Positions 46,400-58,353 of a stretch of 64,000 nucleotides of DNA are shown in pieces; the stretch's first letter is position 1; every line of letters starts with the position of its first letter. The notes below the pieces were generated by a model. That model saw only the letters and a list, made by a program, of their open reading frames with translations. It searched no databases and was not told where the DNA came from. Where the stretch lies: the NCBI GenBank assembly GCA_004352715.1, contig SCFE01000114.1:528263-592262 (forward strand), given 5' to 3'. A program made the translations under genes and the position numbers. The DNA is from Hofstenia miamia (Eukaryota > Xenacoelomorpha > Acoela).

Positions 46400-47302
46400 A
46401 TAAGGACGTTTAGTTACTCATTTTGTTGTGAAACAACTAACACATGTAAACTACGTGATTTACGGTATTTGACATAAATCATAAATTTGTGACACCTAAT
46501 CTTCACCAAATTACACATTCCAATTATGTCATTGATTTGAGGTTCCACCTCTCACTTGTTTTAGAAACTTCAATAAAAATTTTATGTATTCATTAATGTC
46601 TACTTATATCTCTGATCATAATGGTTTTTGAAAATTAATAAAAGATTTATAAAGTCTTAAAAAGACATCTTTTCGTGGTTTTGTTTGAATAACTAAGCAA
46701 AGCATTGAGTTACAAAATTAGTTATGTGAGACAAATAGCAGTATAAGCTACGTGATTGACATTAATCATAAATTTGTGACACCTAATCTACACCAAATTT
46801 ACGCAGATCAATTATGTCATTGAACTCAGTTAATTCAGCTTGGGAGAAAATGGCTCTTAATTATTTACATCGGTGACTCATTACTATTAGAAAAATAATT
46901 GATAGTTTTATAATTTCTCTACACTTAAATGTAAATAATACATAGTCTAGTATGACATTTTGTAAAGCTATAGTTCTATGACATCAAAAGTAACAAGAGC
47001 AATCCAACATTTGCAAAGGAGATAGAAAAAATATATTAAGCAATTTCATTGGAGATCAAATCACCTCACTCAACCTATCTGTGGGTCCACCCTACAAAAA
47101 TTTGTGGTAATTGAAATGATTAATTTAGGAATTCATAATAAATTTAGTTGAAAAATATCTATGGAATTCTCGGCGCAGACATTGCATTACAAATTGTTAG
47201 AGCATATATTTTTCAAAGGCTACAAACATCTGCTGAACAATTTTTCCCCAATAATCGTTTTTACCTAATATAGAAGCCGTCAATATTATTCTAAGATATG
47301 GC
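46400..47302. repeat. Interspersed repeat family R, two adjacent copies
   Basis: The block 46585-47302 (ATTAATGTCTACTTATATCT, then GTGGTTTTGTTTGAATAACT, AAATTTGTGACACCTAATCT and CTGTGGGTCCACC) is homologous to 53795-54440 and to 62955-63275. A shorter copy of its middle part lies at 46400-46545. There is no coding capacity. The identity of the family is unknown to me. Confidence 0.85.
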
Positions 47303-47405
47303 TCAGACTTGTCAACGAGCCGAGCTTCTAACGAGGCGAGCCGAGCCGAGCCGAGTTTGAGGCCAGTATTTGATATACAACGAGCCCAAAACGAGCCTAT
47401 TTTAA
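47303..47405. mobile_element. hAT-like end with GAGCC-rich motif cluster
   Basis: CAGACTTGTCAACGAGCCGA starts directly after the R repeat and is followed by about eight GAGCC/CGAGC words. At 54440 the sister R copy leaves the shared sequence at the same base, so this may be an insertion exactly at the R boundary. The motif-rich ends resemble hAT-like MITEs. Confidence 0.5.
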
Positions 47406-47480
47406 CACAAAGCAAGTTTATAGTTCTGCTTGTTAATTTGATTATGGAAATTTTTCTTATTTCTTGCAGTCAGTATACCT
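47406..47480. other. Short unassigned stretch
   Basis: About 75 bp between the motif cluster and the next duplicated block. Confidence 0.4.
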
Positions 47481-47790
47481 TTATACTATATTAAATAACT
47501 AACTTTGAAAATCCATGTGACTGATTGGTCTCAAACTATAAATTTTATTATGAAATTTTGCAGTTTTGTTCTAGGATATAAAAAATGACAGGAGCAATCT
47601 AACATTTGCAAGAGGAGAAAATTAATTGAGCAGGTTTGTGGGATCAAGCTTCTTCGCTCAACTTTTCTGTGGCCCACCCTACAAAAATTTCTGATAATTG
47701 AAATGATTAATTTAGGAATTCATAATAAATTAAGCAGAAAAATATATTGAGAATTAAAAATCAAAAAAAAATATATATATATATATATAT
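47481..47790. repeat. Duplicated block D1, left copy
   Basis: Nearly identical to 63419-63720 (TATATTAAATAACTAA through the (TA)n tract). The right copy is joined directly to the sequence that here lies at 49392, 1.6 kb away. Confidence 0.9.
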
Positions 47791-47794
47791 TGCT

Positions 47795-48490
47795 AATAGA
47801 TTTATCCATTCTACACGATTTTTAAATTTGCAAATAACCTTGGAATTTTTTTTGTAAATTAAAAAACAGTTTGTCGTTTAAATGGCCACCAGGCGTTCAA
47901 GGTCAAGGAGAAACTAACTCGTTTGAAATATGTCAAAAAATCTCAAACACAATTCACTTTCATTATTAAATGGGAAGAAATTACTTTCGAAAGTTGAGAA
48001 GGATTTGTAGAAATGTTTATAAATGGTTATTGACTAAAAAATATGATTATTAAGGGAGCGCGACGACGAAGAGGCCAGGGGGGCTTGGCCTACCTAATAT
48101 TCTGCAAAGAACATTTTTTAGATTTTGTTTTTAGTATTTCGCTGTTTTGAACTACAATGCAAGGCCTACAGTTTAATATAAACACGTTCGGTCAGCACAC
48201 AAAACTTTTTGCTAGTGTTCTTTCCTTGCATTAAATTGCTATTCTAAGTTATTTAGAAAGCTTCCAAAAATTCTTCATTTTTTAGAAATTGTTGGCCTCT
48301 CAATAAAAAAATTCTTGACGCAATTTTAACTATACCAGCAGAGACCTATTCAATTTGTGCAAATTACCTAAACAGTTAACTGGATTGCAACTAATATAGA
48401 AACCTGCAAAGTGTAAAGACAACTTCTTTTGAATAATGCCCATTACAGCTTAAAGTAAAATCAATAGTTTACTACCAATTTTCAATATAA
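47795..48490. repeat. Repeat unit P, copy 1, with an internal insertion
   Basis: It is homologous to 57530-57870 and 59800-60240. The first 115 bp are the right end of the piggyBac-type MITE family (GGCGTTCAAGGTCAA here, GGCTTAAGGTCAA at 59905). At 48053-48325 this copy carries about 270 bp absent from the other two, starting GGAGCGCGACGACGAAGAGG and containing a CCAGGGGGGCTTGG. That is probably a further transposon. Confidence 0.75.
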
Positions 48491-49391
48491 ATTGTTTTGG
48501 AATATCAAATTCATGGTAAAACTATGAAGCATGCAGTGCTTCAAACTATGTAACTAATATAGTCGTAGAAAATTGTAAAATTCAAATTTTCAAAGTTCAC
48601 CTTTTTATTACGGTTAGTCTTCAGTGATTATGGCAGTTGCAACAATTTGGATTTTCTCAGTTATGAAATATGGAAAACCTGGAACTATGTGTTTACAGAT
48701 TTAACCGCCTTTAACTGTTTGAAGGTACAAATATTACAAGTAAGCCAGATCACGGCCATAACCTAAAATGGGCAACATTACAAACCGCTCTTTATCTGGA
48801 TCACTGTAATCAACTTATGATTTTTCTAAATTTTGTCTTAAAGACTGTTTAGATTTCGTTATTCATTTGAATATTTTATTTTGAGAATTAGCGCGGCTGC
48901 GAGGGGATATCGTTACAAAACTCAGTTACAGGTCGCAATTTTTGTCAGCAGTGGTGGAAAATTAACCGCACTATCTGCTCTTAATATTAACAACAGGCAG
49001 TTGCAGTTAACAGCAAATTTAGAAAATTGCTTTTTTCAAAAGTTTTAATTTTACTAAACAAATAACGTTAAATTTGTTTTGCTAGATTTCAAATTACAGG
49101 GATCATTCAATACAGTGCTAGTATACGTTTACTCAAATATGTACAAATGCATTTTGTTGCTGCTTTCGAACAATGTCAATAATATCCAATTTCATAATTT
49201 GAGCAAAAATTCAAAGAATTTACCATTTCGAATTTCATTTGTTCATAATTGACCTAATAAAGTATGATATGTATATGAAAAAATAGTCTCAAAATTCGGA
49301 TTCAGATTCAAAATAAATCTTTGAAATCACAGGAGTCTAGCTAAAATCACTAAAATTTAACCTTTGAGTAAAATATACAGTCTTTCACTAT
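48491..49391. other. Non-coding DNA, nothing recognised
   Basis: No gene or repeat structure supported. Confidence 0.4.
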
Positions 49392-49700
49392 TATTGCTAT
49401 TGCTAGTTATAAAAGTAAAATTTTACTCCACCAATTTGTAAGGTATGCACTAAATCCCAACTTGATACAACAAACATCACCAGAAAAAGCCCATTTAACG
49501 AGTGCATCAGAATGATATCCTTATTTTCAATTGAGATATTGCAATATAACATATTCGTGCGTAATATACGATAATCAGCCTTGTACACTAAAACTACTTC
49601 GAAGAGCTCCTATAATACGCCTAAAAAATAACAAAATGTGACATAAAGTTGTTTCGTTAGTTGTAACCAATTCGATTAGCTTTTTTTGACAAAAGAAACA
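49392..49700. repeat. Duplicated block D2, left copy
   Basis: About 95 percent identical to 63722-64000, beginning TTGCTAGTTATAAAA. The other copy runs off the right edge of the window. Confidence 0.9.
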
Positions 49701-49894
49701 TTTGAAATGTATATGTTTTATACTCCCATTTGCAAAATATAGGAATTAATTGGCCTCAAGTGTTCCTGTTGATAATCAGTCTGATCATCAGTCCATATGA
49801 AAATTGTGTCCTTGATGCTTGGGATGAAAGGAGATGGAATCTTGCAATGTTTGCAATATGTAGGGTTAGAGTAGATGTAGTAAATTCATTCAAT

Positions 49895-49926
<32 letters not shown>
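49701..49926. other. Non-coding DNA ending in a (TA)n tract
   Basis: The stretch GATGCTTGGGATGAAAGGAG to ATAGCATTGTA (49815-49903) is a diverged relative of 58137-58260 and 60510-60637. It ends in (TA)n at 49904-49926. Confidence 0.5.
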
Positions 49927-50926
49927 NNNNNNNNNNNNNNNNNNNNNNNNNNNNNNNNNNNNNNNNNNNNNNNNNNNNNNNNNNNNNNNNNNNNNNNNNN
50001 NNNNNNNNNNNNNNNNNNNNNNNNNNNNNNNNNNNNNNNNNNNNNNNNNNNNNNNNNNNNNNNNNNNNNNNNNNNNNNNNNNNNNNNNNNNNNNNNNNNN
50101 NNNNNNNNNNNNNNNNNNNNNNNNNNNNNNNNNNNNNNNNNNNNNNNNNNNNNNNNNNNNNNNNNNNNNNNNNNNNNNNNNNNNNNNNNNNNNNNNNNNN
50201 NNNNNNNNNNNNNNNNNNNNNNNNNNNNNNNNNNNNNNNNNNNNNNNNNNNNNNNNNNNNNNNNNNNNNNNNNNNNNNNNNNNNNNNNNNNNNNNNNNNN
50301 NNNNNNNNNNNNNNNNNNNNNNNNNNNNNNNNNNNNNNNNNNNNNNNNNNNNNNNNNNNNNNNNNNNNNNNNNNNNNNNNNNNNNNNNNNNNNNNNNNNN
50401 NNNNNNNNNNNNNNNNNNNNNNNNNNNNNNNNNNNNNNNNNNNNNNNNNNNNNNNNNNNNNNNNNNNNNNNNNNNNNNNNNNNNNNNNNNNNNNNNNNNN
50501 NNNNNNNNNNNNNNNNNNNNNNNNNNNNNNNNNNNNNNNNNNNNNNNNNNNNNNNNNNNNNNNNNNNNNNNNNNNNNNNNNNNNNNNNNNNNNNNNNNNN
50601 NNNNNNNNNNNNNNNNNNNNNNNNNNNNNNNNNNNNNNNNNNNNNNNNNNNNNNNNNNNNNNNNNNNNNNNNNNNNNNNNNNNNNNNNNNNNNNNNNNNN
50701 NNNNNNNNNNNNNNNNNNNNNNNNNNNNNNNNNNNNNNNNNNNNNNNNNNNNNNNNNNNNNNNNNNNNNNNNNNNNNNNNNNNNNNNNNNNNNNNNNNNN
50801 NNNNNNNNNNNNNNNNNNNNNNNNNNNNNNNNNNNNNNNNNNNNNNNNNNNNNNNNNNNNNNNNNNNNNNNNNNNNNNNNNNNNNNNNNNNNNNNNNNNN
50901 NNNNNNNNNNNNNNNNNNNNNNNNNN
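49927..50926. other. Scaffold gap (1000 N)
   Basis: Exactly 1000 N of unknown true length. Confidence 0.99.
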
Positions 50927-52912
50927 GCAAATCTCAGTTGTTCCTTATTGGACATCCACTACACAAATTCTCTGGTGGAACCCTGCCTACTAACAACGAA
51001 ATATTGCGACGTTTGTTTTACTTTGGTGAGAACAGCGAAAGAAACTGAAATATTGTAATGACAGAGGTATTGAATATAAGGGAATGTGCTAAGATACCAA
51101 CTCAAGAAAAGCGGAACGTGCAAAGAACACTAAAATCTGTACTAATGAAGTACAAAAATAATAGAAAATCATCAAAACGAATAACGAAAGATTTCTCTTC
51201 TTACCTCATCGAACTAAATCAGCTTTTTGACATTGCCCATTACAGGGCTGATAAACTCATTAAAATTGAGGAAGATCGCAAATTTTTAAATGATCAATGT
51301 AAGCAGTTGTGTATAGTAATGGGACCTAGTGATGTTCACGAAGTGAAGAAAGAAAAGAAGATTACACAAAGACAGAGTGAGAAACAGTGCTGAGAGGAAC
51401 ATGAAGTTGAGTGACAGAAGGCTGAGATGGCTACCGTCAAATTCAGTAGTGAATCTTCAGATTCGGAATCTGACAATGAATCAGTTTTACCTTCCACTTC
51501 TGTTAATTTACCGAATTTTCAGCCAAAGCAGTTGAAAATGACTCCAAGTCTTTCTGTTGCCCTTGACCAAACAAACATCACTCTTGTCAATTGATTCAAC
51601 TTGAGCTTGTAAATGATATAAAGCATGAGTTTCAAACTACTGTTGAAAGAAATAATGCTGCATTGGGATGGAAAAATAATGGCGGCATCATCAGAAAAAG
51701 AGAACAAGTGCATCATTTAGACTTGGTTGTAAGAGTCATCAACTGCTTTATCTGAAACTTTTATCTGTACCAATTATATCTTCCAGTTCAGGTGAAGCAA
51801 TTGCCACTAAAGCAATGGACGTGTTGGAATATTACTGATCGAATTGTTGCCTTATCATTTGCTACTACTTCATCAAACACTGGTCTATGAAAAGGGATGT
51901 TTTGCATTGTTGGAAAAGCGTATTGGACGTCCACTGCTACATTTGGCCTGCGACACCACCTGATGGAATTAATATTGTCAGCCGCTTTCAATGTGATGAT
52001 GGGTCCCTCAATCAGACCAGATATCCAACTTTTTAAGAGATTCTAAGACAATTGGAATTCCATCAATCAAGAAATAGTATATGTTTTTAGTAACCCACCA
52101 CTAAATGAACGACAAGTGAATGAATGGAAGCTTGCCACAATAGCAAGTATGCAGAATATAAAATCATTTGCGCGAGATGATTATAAAGAATTTGCGGAAC
52201 TTATTCTTGCTGTCGCCAACGGTGAGCCTCCTGCTTCGTCTCGTAATCCCGGAGCCTATCATTATGCAAGATGGATGGCAAAGGCAATTTATATAATTAA
52301 AATATCATTCTTTTGTCATAAATTCAAGTTGACAAAAAGCGAAAATAAATCAATAATTGAACTTGTGCTATTTATAGTGTTAATGTATGGTTGTAATTTG
52401 GTGTCTGCTGTTGATGATCTATCTCTTATGAGAGATTTATATGACTATTGTTCTATCAATCCAATTATTTCCAATGAAACTGTGGATGTGTTTGGAAGAC
52501 ATTTATGGTACCTGGGTACATATATTATTGGACTTGCTATATTTAACCGCTCACTTTATAGTATCAGAAATGAAGAAAGAGAAACCAGAGTTGAACAAAA
52601 GGAAATGGATACCTTCCAGAGAAACTTTGTTCCACCTTCATATTGCAGACCTGTGCTCAAAATAATCGCTTAATTTATTTGATATTCTTCACATCTCAAA
52701 GCAATTTTTGGATTATCCAGCTTGTGAATGGAATACCAACACATCTTACAAAAAAGAATTGGAAACTGTGTTAAAGCTTAGTGTTGTAAATGATTCTGCT
52801 GAACGTGCAATCAAGTTGATTACTGAATTCAATTCCATATTAACAAACAACGAAATTCAGAAACAGGCTTTACTACAGTGCGTGGAGCGAGATCGACAAG
52901 GTGCTATTTAGT
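50927..52912 (+). pseudogene. Relic of an uncharacterised multicopy invertebrate protein family
   Basis: Protein-like blocks appear in the expected order on the + strand, broken by stops and shifts. They are: GGTLPTNNEILRRLFYF right after the gap; AKIPTQEKRNVQ and the 111-codon frame at 51058-51393 with LFDIAHYRADKLIKIEEDRK; SGEAIATKAMDVLEYY (about 51787-51835); DRIVALSFATTSSNTG (51838-51885); LRHHLMELILSAAFNVMMGP (about 51939-51998); and the 185-codon frame at 52116-52673 with NPGAYHYARWMAKAIYIIK. The last block is VVNDSAERAIKLITEFNSIL (about 52783-52842). I recognise these signatures from a highly multicopy, unnamed family in invertebrate genomes. The position-specific D...RHHxxE pattern recalls RNase-H-fold transposases such as hAT, but that link is inference. 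The aspartate expected before TTSSNTG is alanine here. Confidence 0.7.
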
Positions 52913-53494
52913 AATTAATAACAGAAACAGCAGCTGTTATTGATATATACAGTAGATGTATAATGTAATATGCAATCAATCATCTTGGTTGGTCTTTTAC
53001 TTTTTATCATAAAATATATAATTCATATTGCTTAAAAATAATATAAAAAAACTTATCACAGAAAAATAAAAATTATTTGTGTTTTTATGACATATTATTC
53101 AAAGCGAATTTATAACAAAACGAATTTATAGCAAGTTCAAGCCAAACAAAATTGCATATTGTAATTAATGTTTACATTCTGTGAACTCCAAAATCATTAA
53201 ATTCCAGGAAATATTTGAAAATGCAATCTTTAAAGTCACCTAGAGAGCAAACCAGACGGTTCATTTGATAATATGAGACATTCATAGAATAGCAGAGAAT
53301 TGCTATAATCGATGATGATAATTAAAAAACGACCTTGCAAAGCATTTTTAAGACAGGACCAAAATGTGAAGATTTTTTTCCAATTTTTTTTAAACGTTCT
53401 CCGTTTGGGGTAAAATTTCATATTTAGAAGTTTTTCGTCAAGCCTCACCAGAAAAGCAATGAGCACCTAAACATTTCAAAACTTCGATTTTTTT
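52913..53494. other. Non-coding DNA, nothing recognised
   Basis: It ends in a T run and a single N at 53495. The minus-strand frame at 53236-53466 has no motif. Confidence 0.4.
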
Positions 53495-53495
53495 N

Positions 53496-53677
53496 CAAAC
53501 AGCAAATTCAGTGTTAAAAGTTTAGACAATTCTCGAATTTTGACGTCAATGCACGCATTTGTTATAAATATATTGACATTCAAATTTTGAAAATTTACTG
53601 AAAAAAGAATTTTTTATTATTTTCATTATGGAAGTGATTTATAAAATGTTCTTGAACAGCTCACACTGAGAAAATCA
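53496..53677. repeat. 182-bp exact duplication, left copy
   Basis: Identical by eye to 56892-57073. The left copy begins at the base following a lone N (53495), which suggests assembly joining at this point. Confidence 0.93.
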
Positions 53678-53679
53678 TA

Positions 53680-53717
<38 letters not shown>

Positions 53718-53718
53718 A
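53678..53718. repeat. (TA)n microsatellite
   Basis: TA repeat with one ACAT interruption, followed by AAGAATATTATTTGAATG as also seen after the TA tract at 20802. Confidence 0.95.
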
Positions 53719-53794
53719 GAATATTATTTGAATGTGAAATCTAAAGTTTTATGTAAAACGCAATTTCAAATTATATGCTAAATTAATAAAAAAT

Positions 53795-54440
53795 TTATAA
53801 AATTGTAAAAGACATCTCTTCGTGGTTTTGTTTGAATAACTAAGCAAAGCATTGAGATACAAAATTAGTTGTGTGAGACAAATAACAGGTACAAGCTACG
53901 TGATTGATATTAATCATAAATTTGTGACACATAATCTACAGCAAATTTTCGCAGACGAATTATGCCATTGAACTCAGATAATTCAGCTTGGGAGACAATG
54001 GCTCTTAATTACATTACTATTAGAAAAATAATTGATCATTTTATTATTTATCTACATTTAAATGTAAATAATACATAGTTCAGTATGACATTTTGTAAAT
54101 CTATATTTCTATGACATCAAAAGTGACAAGAGCAATCTAACATTTGCAAAGGAGATAGAAAAAATATATTAAGCAATTTCGTTGGAGATCAAATCACCTC
54201 ATTCAAATCATCTGTGGGTCCACCTTACAAAAATTTGTGATAATTGAAATGATTAGTTTAGGAAGTTCATAATAAATTAAGTTGAACAATATCTATGCAA
54301 TTCCTCTGCGCAGATATTCCACTACAAGTTGTTACAGCATATATTTTTTCAAAGGCTACAAACATCTGTCGAACAATTTTTTTCCTGATAATAGTTTTTG
54401 CCTAATATAGAAAGCCGTCAATATCATTCTAAGATATGGC
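53795..54440. repeat. Interspersed repeat family R, copy 3
   Basis: Collinear with 46655-47302, with small indels. It ends at AAGATATGGCT, the same point at which the copy at 47302 ends. Confidence 0.88.
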
Positions 54441-54619
54441 TAGTTGTCACGACAATTTAGCCTTGGTGTGCAGAACATTTAGTCAAAGAATTTATGATGC
54501 TAAATTTTTTCATTGCTTCTTTTGCAATTACAAATGACATCTATTGAAAAATTCCACAGGTTTTTCAAATGCATACATAGAAACCCTAAATCATTATTGA
54601 AGACATTTGCTGATATTTT

Positions 54620-56640
54620 GTTCTTAATGTTCTGAAAAAAATGAAAAAGATAACCTCTCAAATTATTCTGATATAAGAAAAAAAATTGATAGATTAAATA
54701 ATAAAGTTAAGATTTTGATGGATTCTAAGGGAAATAGCTTTAAAATTTATGCAACCTCATCCCAAAAATAAATAATTTGAGCTCTGTAATTGTATGTGGT
54801 ATCACTGAAACAGATGGCACTTTATATAAAAGAAAAAAAGCAGATAATGATATAGTATTACGTATGATAAATCATTTGGGTACTAACTATTCTGAGTACA
54901 GGATTGCGTTCGCTTGGAACAAAATATCTGACATAAAGATACCAATAATACGCAAGCTTAGTAATACTTGGTCTCGCTAATGTCTTTAAAACTAAAGAAA
55001 TTGACTAAAGCATATTCGTTAAACAATTGCTCTGCTGATAGACAAACTGAAGAAATTTTTGGCAAAATGCTACACACTAATTCATAAAGAAGGAATTAAT
55101 AAATCAAGAATAAAGATTTGTAATCTCAAACTTTACGTTGATAATAATAATTCTGTTGACTGACTAAATGATCCGTATAAATTAACATTCCTGTATACTA
55201 ACGCAAAAAACTTATTCTTAGAAAAAAATATTGCAGAAAAATTTGTATCTTCGTACAATTGAGTTTTATGTAATACAGAAACATGGTTTACTGAAGAAAA
55301 TAAAGGTGACTTACATCTTAAGAATTATAATATTCTTTCAACTTCTATTCGATCAAAGGAATATGCTCATGGAGGCTGTTATATCACTGGAAAAACCTTT
55401 TCAATTTTACAATAATTGATTTCCCTAAAGGTGACATCGATTTTATTTTCAATCCAATTGTGTCTCTCATGCATTGCAAATGTTTTTTCATTTGTATTTA
55501 TATACCTCCACCAACTATCAAATATAATATCAAGTTGCAAGATATTATTGTTATTAGTACTTTCGGAAACATGGCTCCACTTCTGATCCTATATTGCTTT
55601 TGTTGATTTCAATTTGCATTCTATGATTGATGATGACTCTGCAATTATTATTGATATACGTTAATGCAGATCGTAGATTTCCCTAAACATATCTGTGGAA
55701 ATAAACTGGATTTAATTTTGCAAACAGCCCTAACTAATATATATGAAATAATTTTTCCTCCACTTAGTTTATCCAATCATTACACACTAATGCTTTTAGC
55801 TGAAATCGATATTTTTGATTTTGAATCACTGGTCCAAGTTTCATCATAAACTTTAACATTCTTCAAGACTAATTATTCTCAAGAATTAAAATTTAGGTTT
55901 ATCTGGTGCAAATTTTACATTCTTATACCAAAATAATTATGTGGATCATTGGTACAGTTCTCTTTCAAACACTATCATTCTATCCGAAGTACTCAGTAAC
56001 AAAGCGTTCTTTCCTGCCAAACTATTTTTCTTCACACTCAGTCAATTTATTCAGTCGTGCTGTAAGCATAAATAAGAAAGTTGCAAGTAATATTTCTCAA
56101 ATAGAAAAGTAGTTTATGGCTTTAAGCCATCTCTTAGAATCCATTGAATGAAGACAAAGCACTTTTTTTAGAATCATTTAGTTCGCCTCTTTCAATAAGT
56201 CAATGTTTATACATGAAATTAATGGACCAAAATCTCTTCCTTTGCCAATGAAATGGAAAAATTTCTCGCGAACCTATTATACAGCATCCGNTAGAATCTA
56301 TTTCAAAAGGATTTGAAACCTAGAGGCCGTGGTCTTAATCAAATTTGAAACAATTTTCTGAAAATGTAATGTATATTTATTTATTAATGATGGTAATTAT
56401 TCTGAGATGTGGAAAACTGTACAAATAACTCCTGTTCATAAAAAAGGTTTAAAATCGGAGGTTTCGAATTATTGGCCGATAAGTATTTTATCCAACGTTT
56501 CCCTAATTTTTGAAAAAGTTATCTTTGCTACATTATATCAAATAATTACTAATCAGATATCATCCAACCAACACGGATCTCGATTTGGATTCTCTACAAT
56601 ATCGTAATTATTGAAATTTATTGTAGAAGTTAACAATTGC
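54620..56640 (+). mobile_element. CR1/L2-like LINE relic: ORF1 tail, endonuclease, RT start
   Basis: A coiled-coil-like KKIDRLNNKVKILMDSKG (about 54680-54730) is followed by NLSSVIVCGITET...RKKADNDIVLRMI (54774-54866), typical of the ORF1 of CR1/Jockey-type LINEs. Endonuclease pieces are CNTETWFTEENKG (about 55272-55310), YIPPPT (about 55500), VDFNLHSM (about 55605) and LSNHYTLML (about 55770). The RT begins with MWKTVQITPVHKKGLKSEVS and PISILSNVSLIFEKVIF (56407-56530) and dies soon after QHGSRFGF. The layout is nearly full length at the 5' side but lacks the RT palm. Stops and shifts are frequent. Confidence 0.8.
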
Positions 56641-56891
56641 TGAGATTCTAGCAACCCACTTCATGGCAACATACAGTCATGGTTATAAATATTCAGTCAA
56701 AGTTACCACAGGTTATTTCTGAAGTTATTAAGCCTACAATGTAGATTTTCTGTCCCTATGTCAATTACTTTACTGTAAATTTGAATTTTGTGTTAATTTT
56801 CTTATTAGAATTCTAGCTTTCATTCTATGCCCCTGTGAAGGGCACCCTGAAAATTATCTCACTAAATATACATGCTATTTAAAATATAGTA
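56641..56891. other. Unassigned short stretch
   Basis: No feature recognised. Confidence 0.4.
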
Positions 56892-57073
56892 CAAACAGCA
56901 AATTCAGTGTTAAAAGTTTAGACAATTCTCGAATTTTGACGTCAATGCACGCATTTGTTATAAATATATTGACATTCAAATTTTGAAAATTTACTGAAAA
57001 AAGAATTTTTTATTATTTTCATTATGGAAGTGATTTATAAAATGTTCTTGAACAGCTCACACTGAGAAAATCA
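56892..57073. repeat. 182-bp exact duplication, right copy
   Basis: See 53496-53677. Followed by a TA/TACA-rich tract to about 57118. Confidence 0.93.
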
Positions 57074-57117
57074 AACATTTATACATATATATACATATAT
57101 ATAAATATATATATATA

Positions 57118-58353
57118 TAATATTATAGAACTATCATAAATTATAAACTGATAATGTCTGCATTCGATCAAGTTTTTGAAGAATTATCTAAAAATATATT
57201 CATAAATTTATTAAAGATGTTGTTACAAAGTTTCTCCTGCATCCGTCGAAAACTATTGAAGAAAGGAACCTATAAGGTATAAGTTAAAGAAAATTACTGG
57301 AAATTAACATACATTCAAAATAAAGTTACATCATTATAGAATAAATTGAAGATTATTAATAACAAACATAAAAATGTAAATTTACGACCGATATTTTAAT
57401 CATACAAAACAGAATATATACATTCAAGAATAAAGATCAAATTCCAAAAGAAGTTGTTTCATTAATTGTCTATAAATACGCTTTAAAGGAAATTGTCAAA
57501 ATTACATTTAAGCATGTTCCCCCATAGACCAAATTTGCTAACAGGCATGGAGAACATTCTTTGTAAATAAAAAGACGGAAGAAACTAACAAACTCGCTTG
57601 AAATGTGCCAAAAATCTCAAACGCAATACACTATCATTATCAAATGTAGAGAAATTGTTTTTAAAAGTAGAGAAGGATTTATAAAAAAATGTTTATGAAT
57701 GGTTATTGACTGGAAATATGATTATGAAGCTTAACTATACCAGCAGAGACCTTTTCAATTTGTACAAATTACTTCCACATCTAACTGGAATGTAACAAAT
57801 ATAACAAATAATGCCCATTAAAGCTTGAAGTAAAATCAATTCAAAACTTACTACCAATTTTCTAATTCTTTGCTTAATAAGAAATTTAACTAGAAAATCG
57901 GTTGAGGCGGTTATAAGTTATTTATACAGCAAGATATTCAACAGCTCATTGTTGTAATTGCCTTGACTGTTTCAAACCCGATTTTTGGTTAGAAAACTAT
58001 GTGACCGAATCTTGGAATGTAAATAATTAAGTTGACTTCAACCGTTCGATTGCACATAGGAGTACAATTGTACACTTAAAGATTAAAGAAACACAAGACT
58101 ACCCGGGAGGTTAATAGCAATTCGAAAATTTTTATGATGCTTGGGGTGAAAAATAACGTTTGATAGGACAAGAAATCTCGAAATATTACCAATTTTATAC
58201 ATATGCGAGTATGTAGTGGCAAGGTACAGTAGATATTGTAAATGAATTTAATAACATTGTAAAAGGTTCTTGCACCATGATGTTGTCAAGATCGGACTCC
58301 CAGATTTTTGATGAATGGTTTATACGTTTCGAAAAAATGATAAAGTCACAGTA
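57118..58353. repeat. 2.3-kb tandem duplication, left copy (cut by gap)
   Basis: It aligns with 59390-60727 throughout. It lacks about 45 bp around the piggyBac-type MITE end and a further stretch near 57730, and it ends at the scaffold gap exactly where copy 2 continues past GTCACAGTA. It contains parts of the piggyBac-type MITE family and of repeat unit P. Confidence 0.92.

Noticed and set aside
51058-52673. Intact host gene in this interval
   Set aside because: The conserved blocks are in several frames separated by stops, so it is a relic rather than a working gene or a set of small genes.
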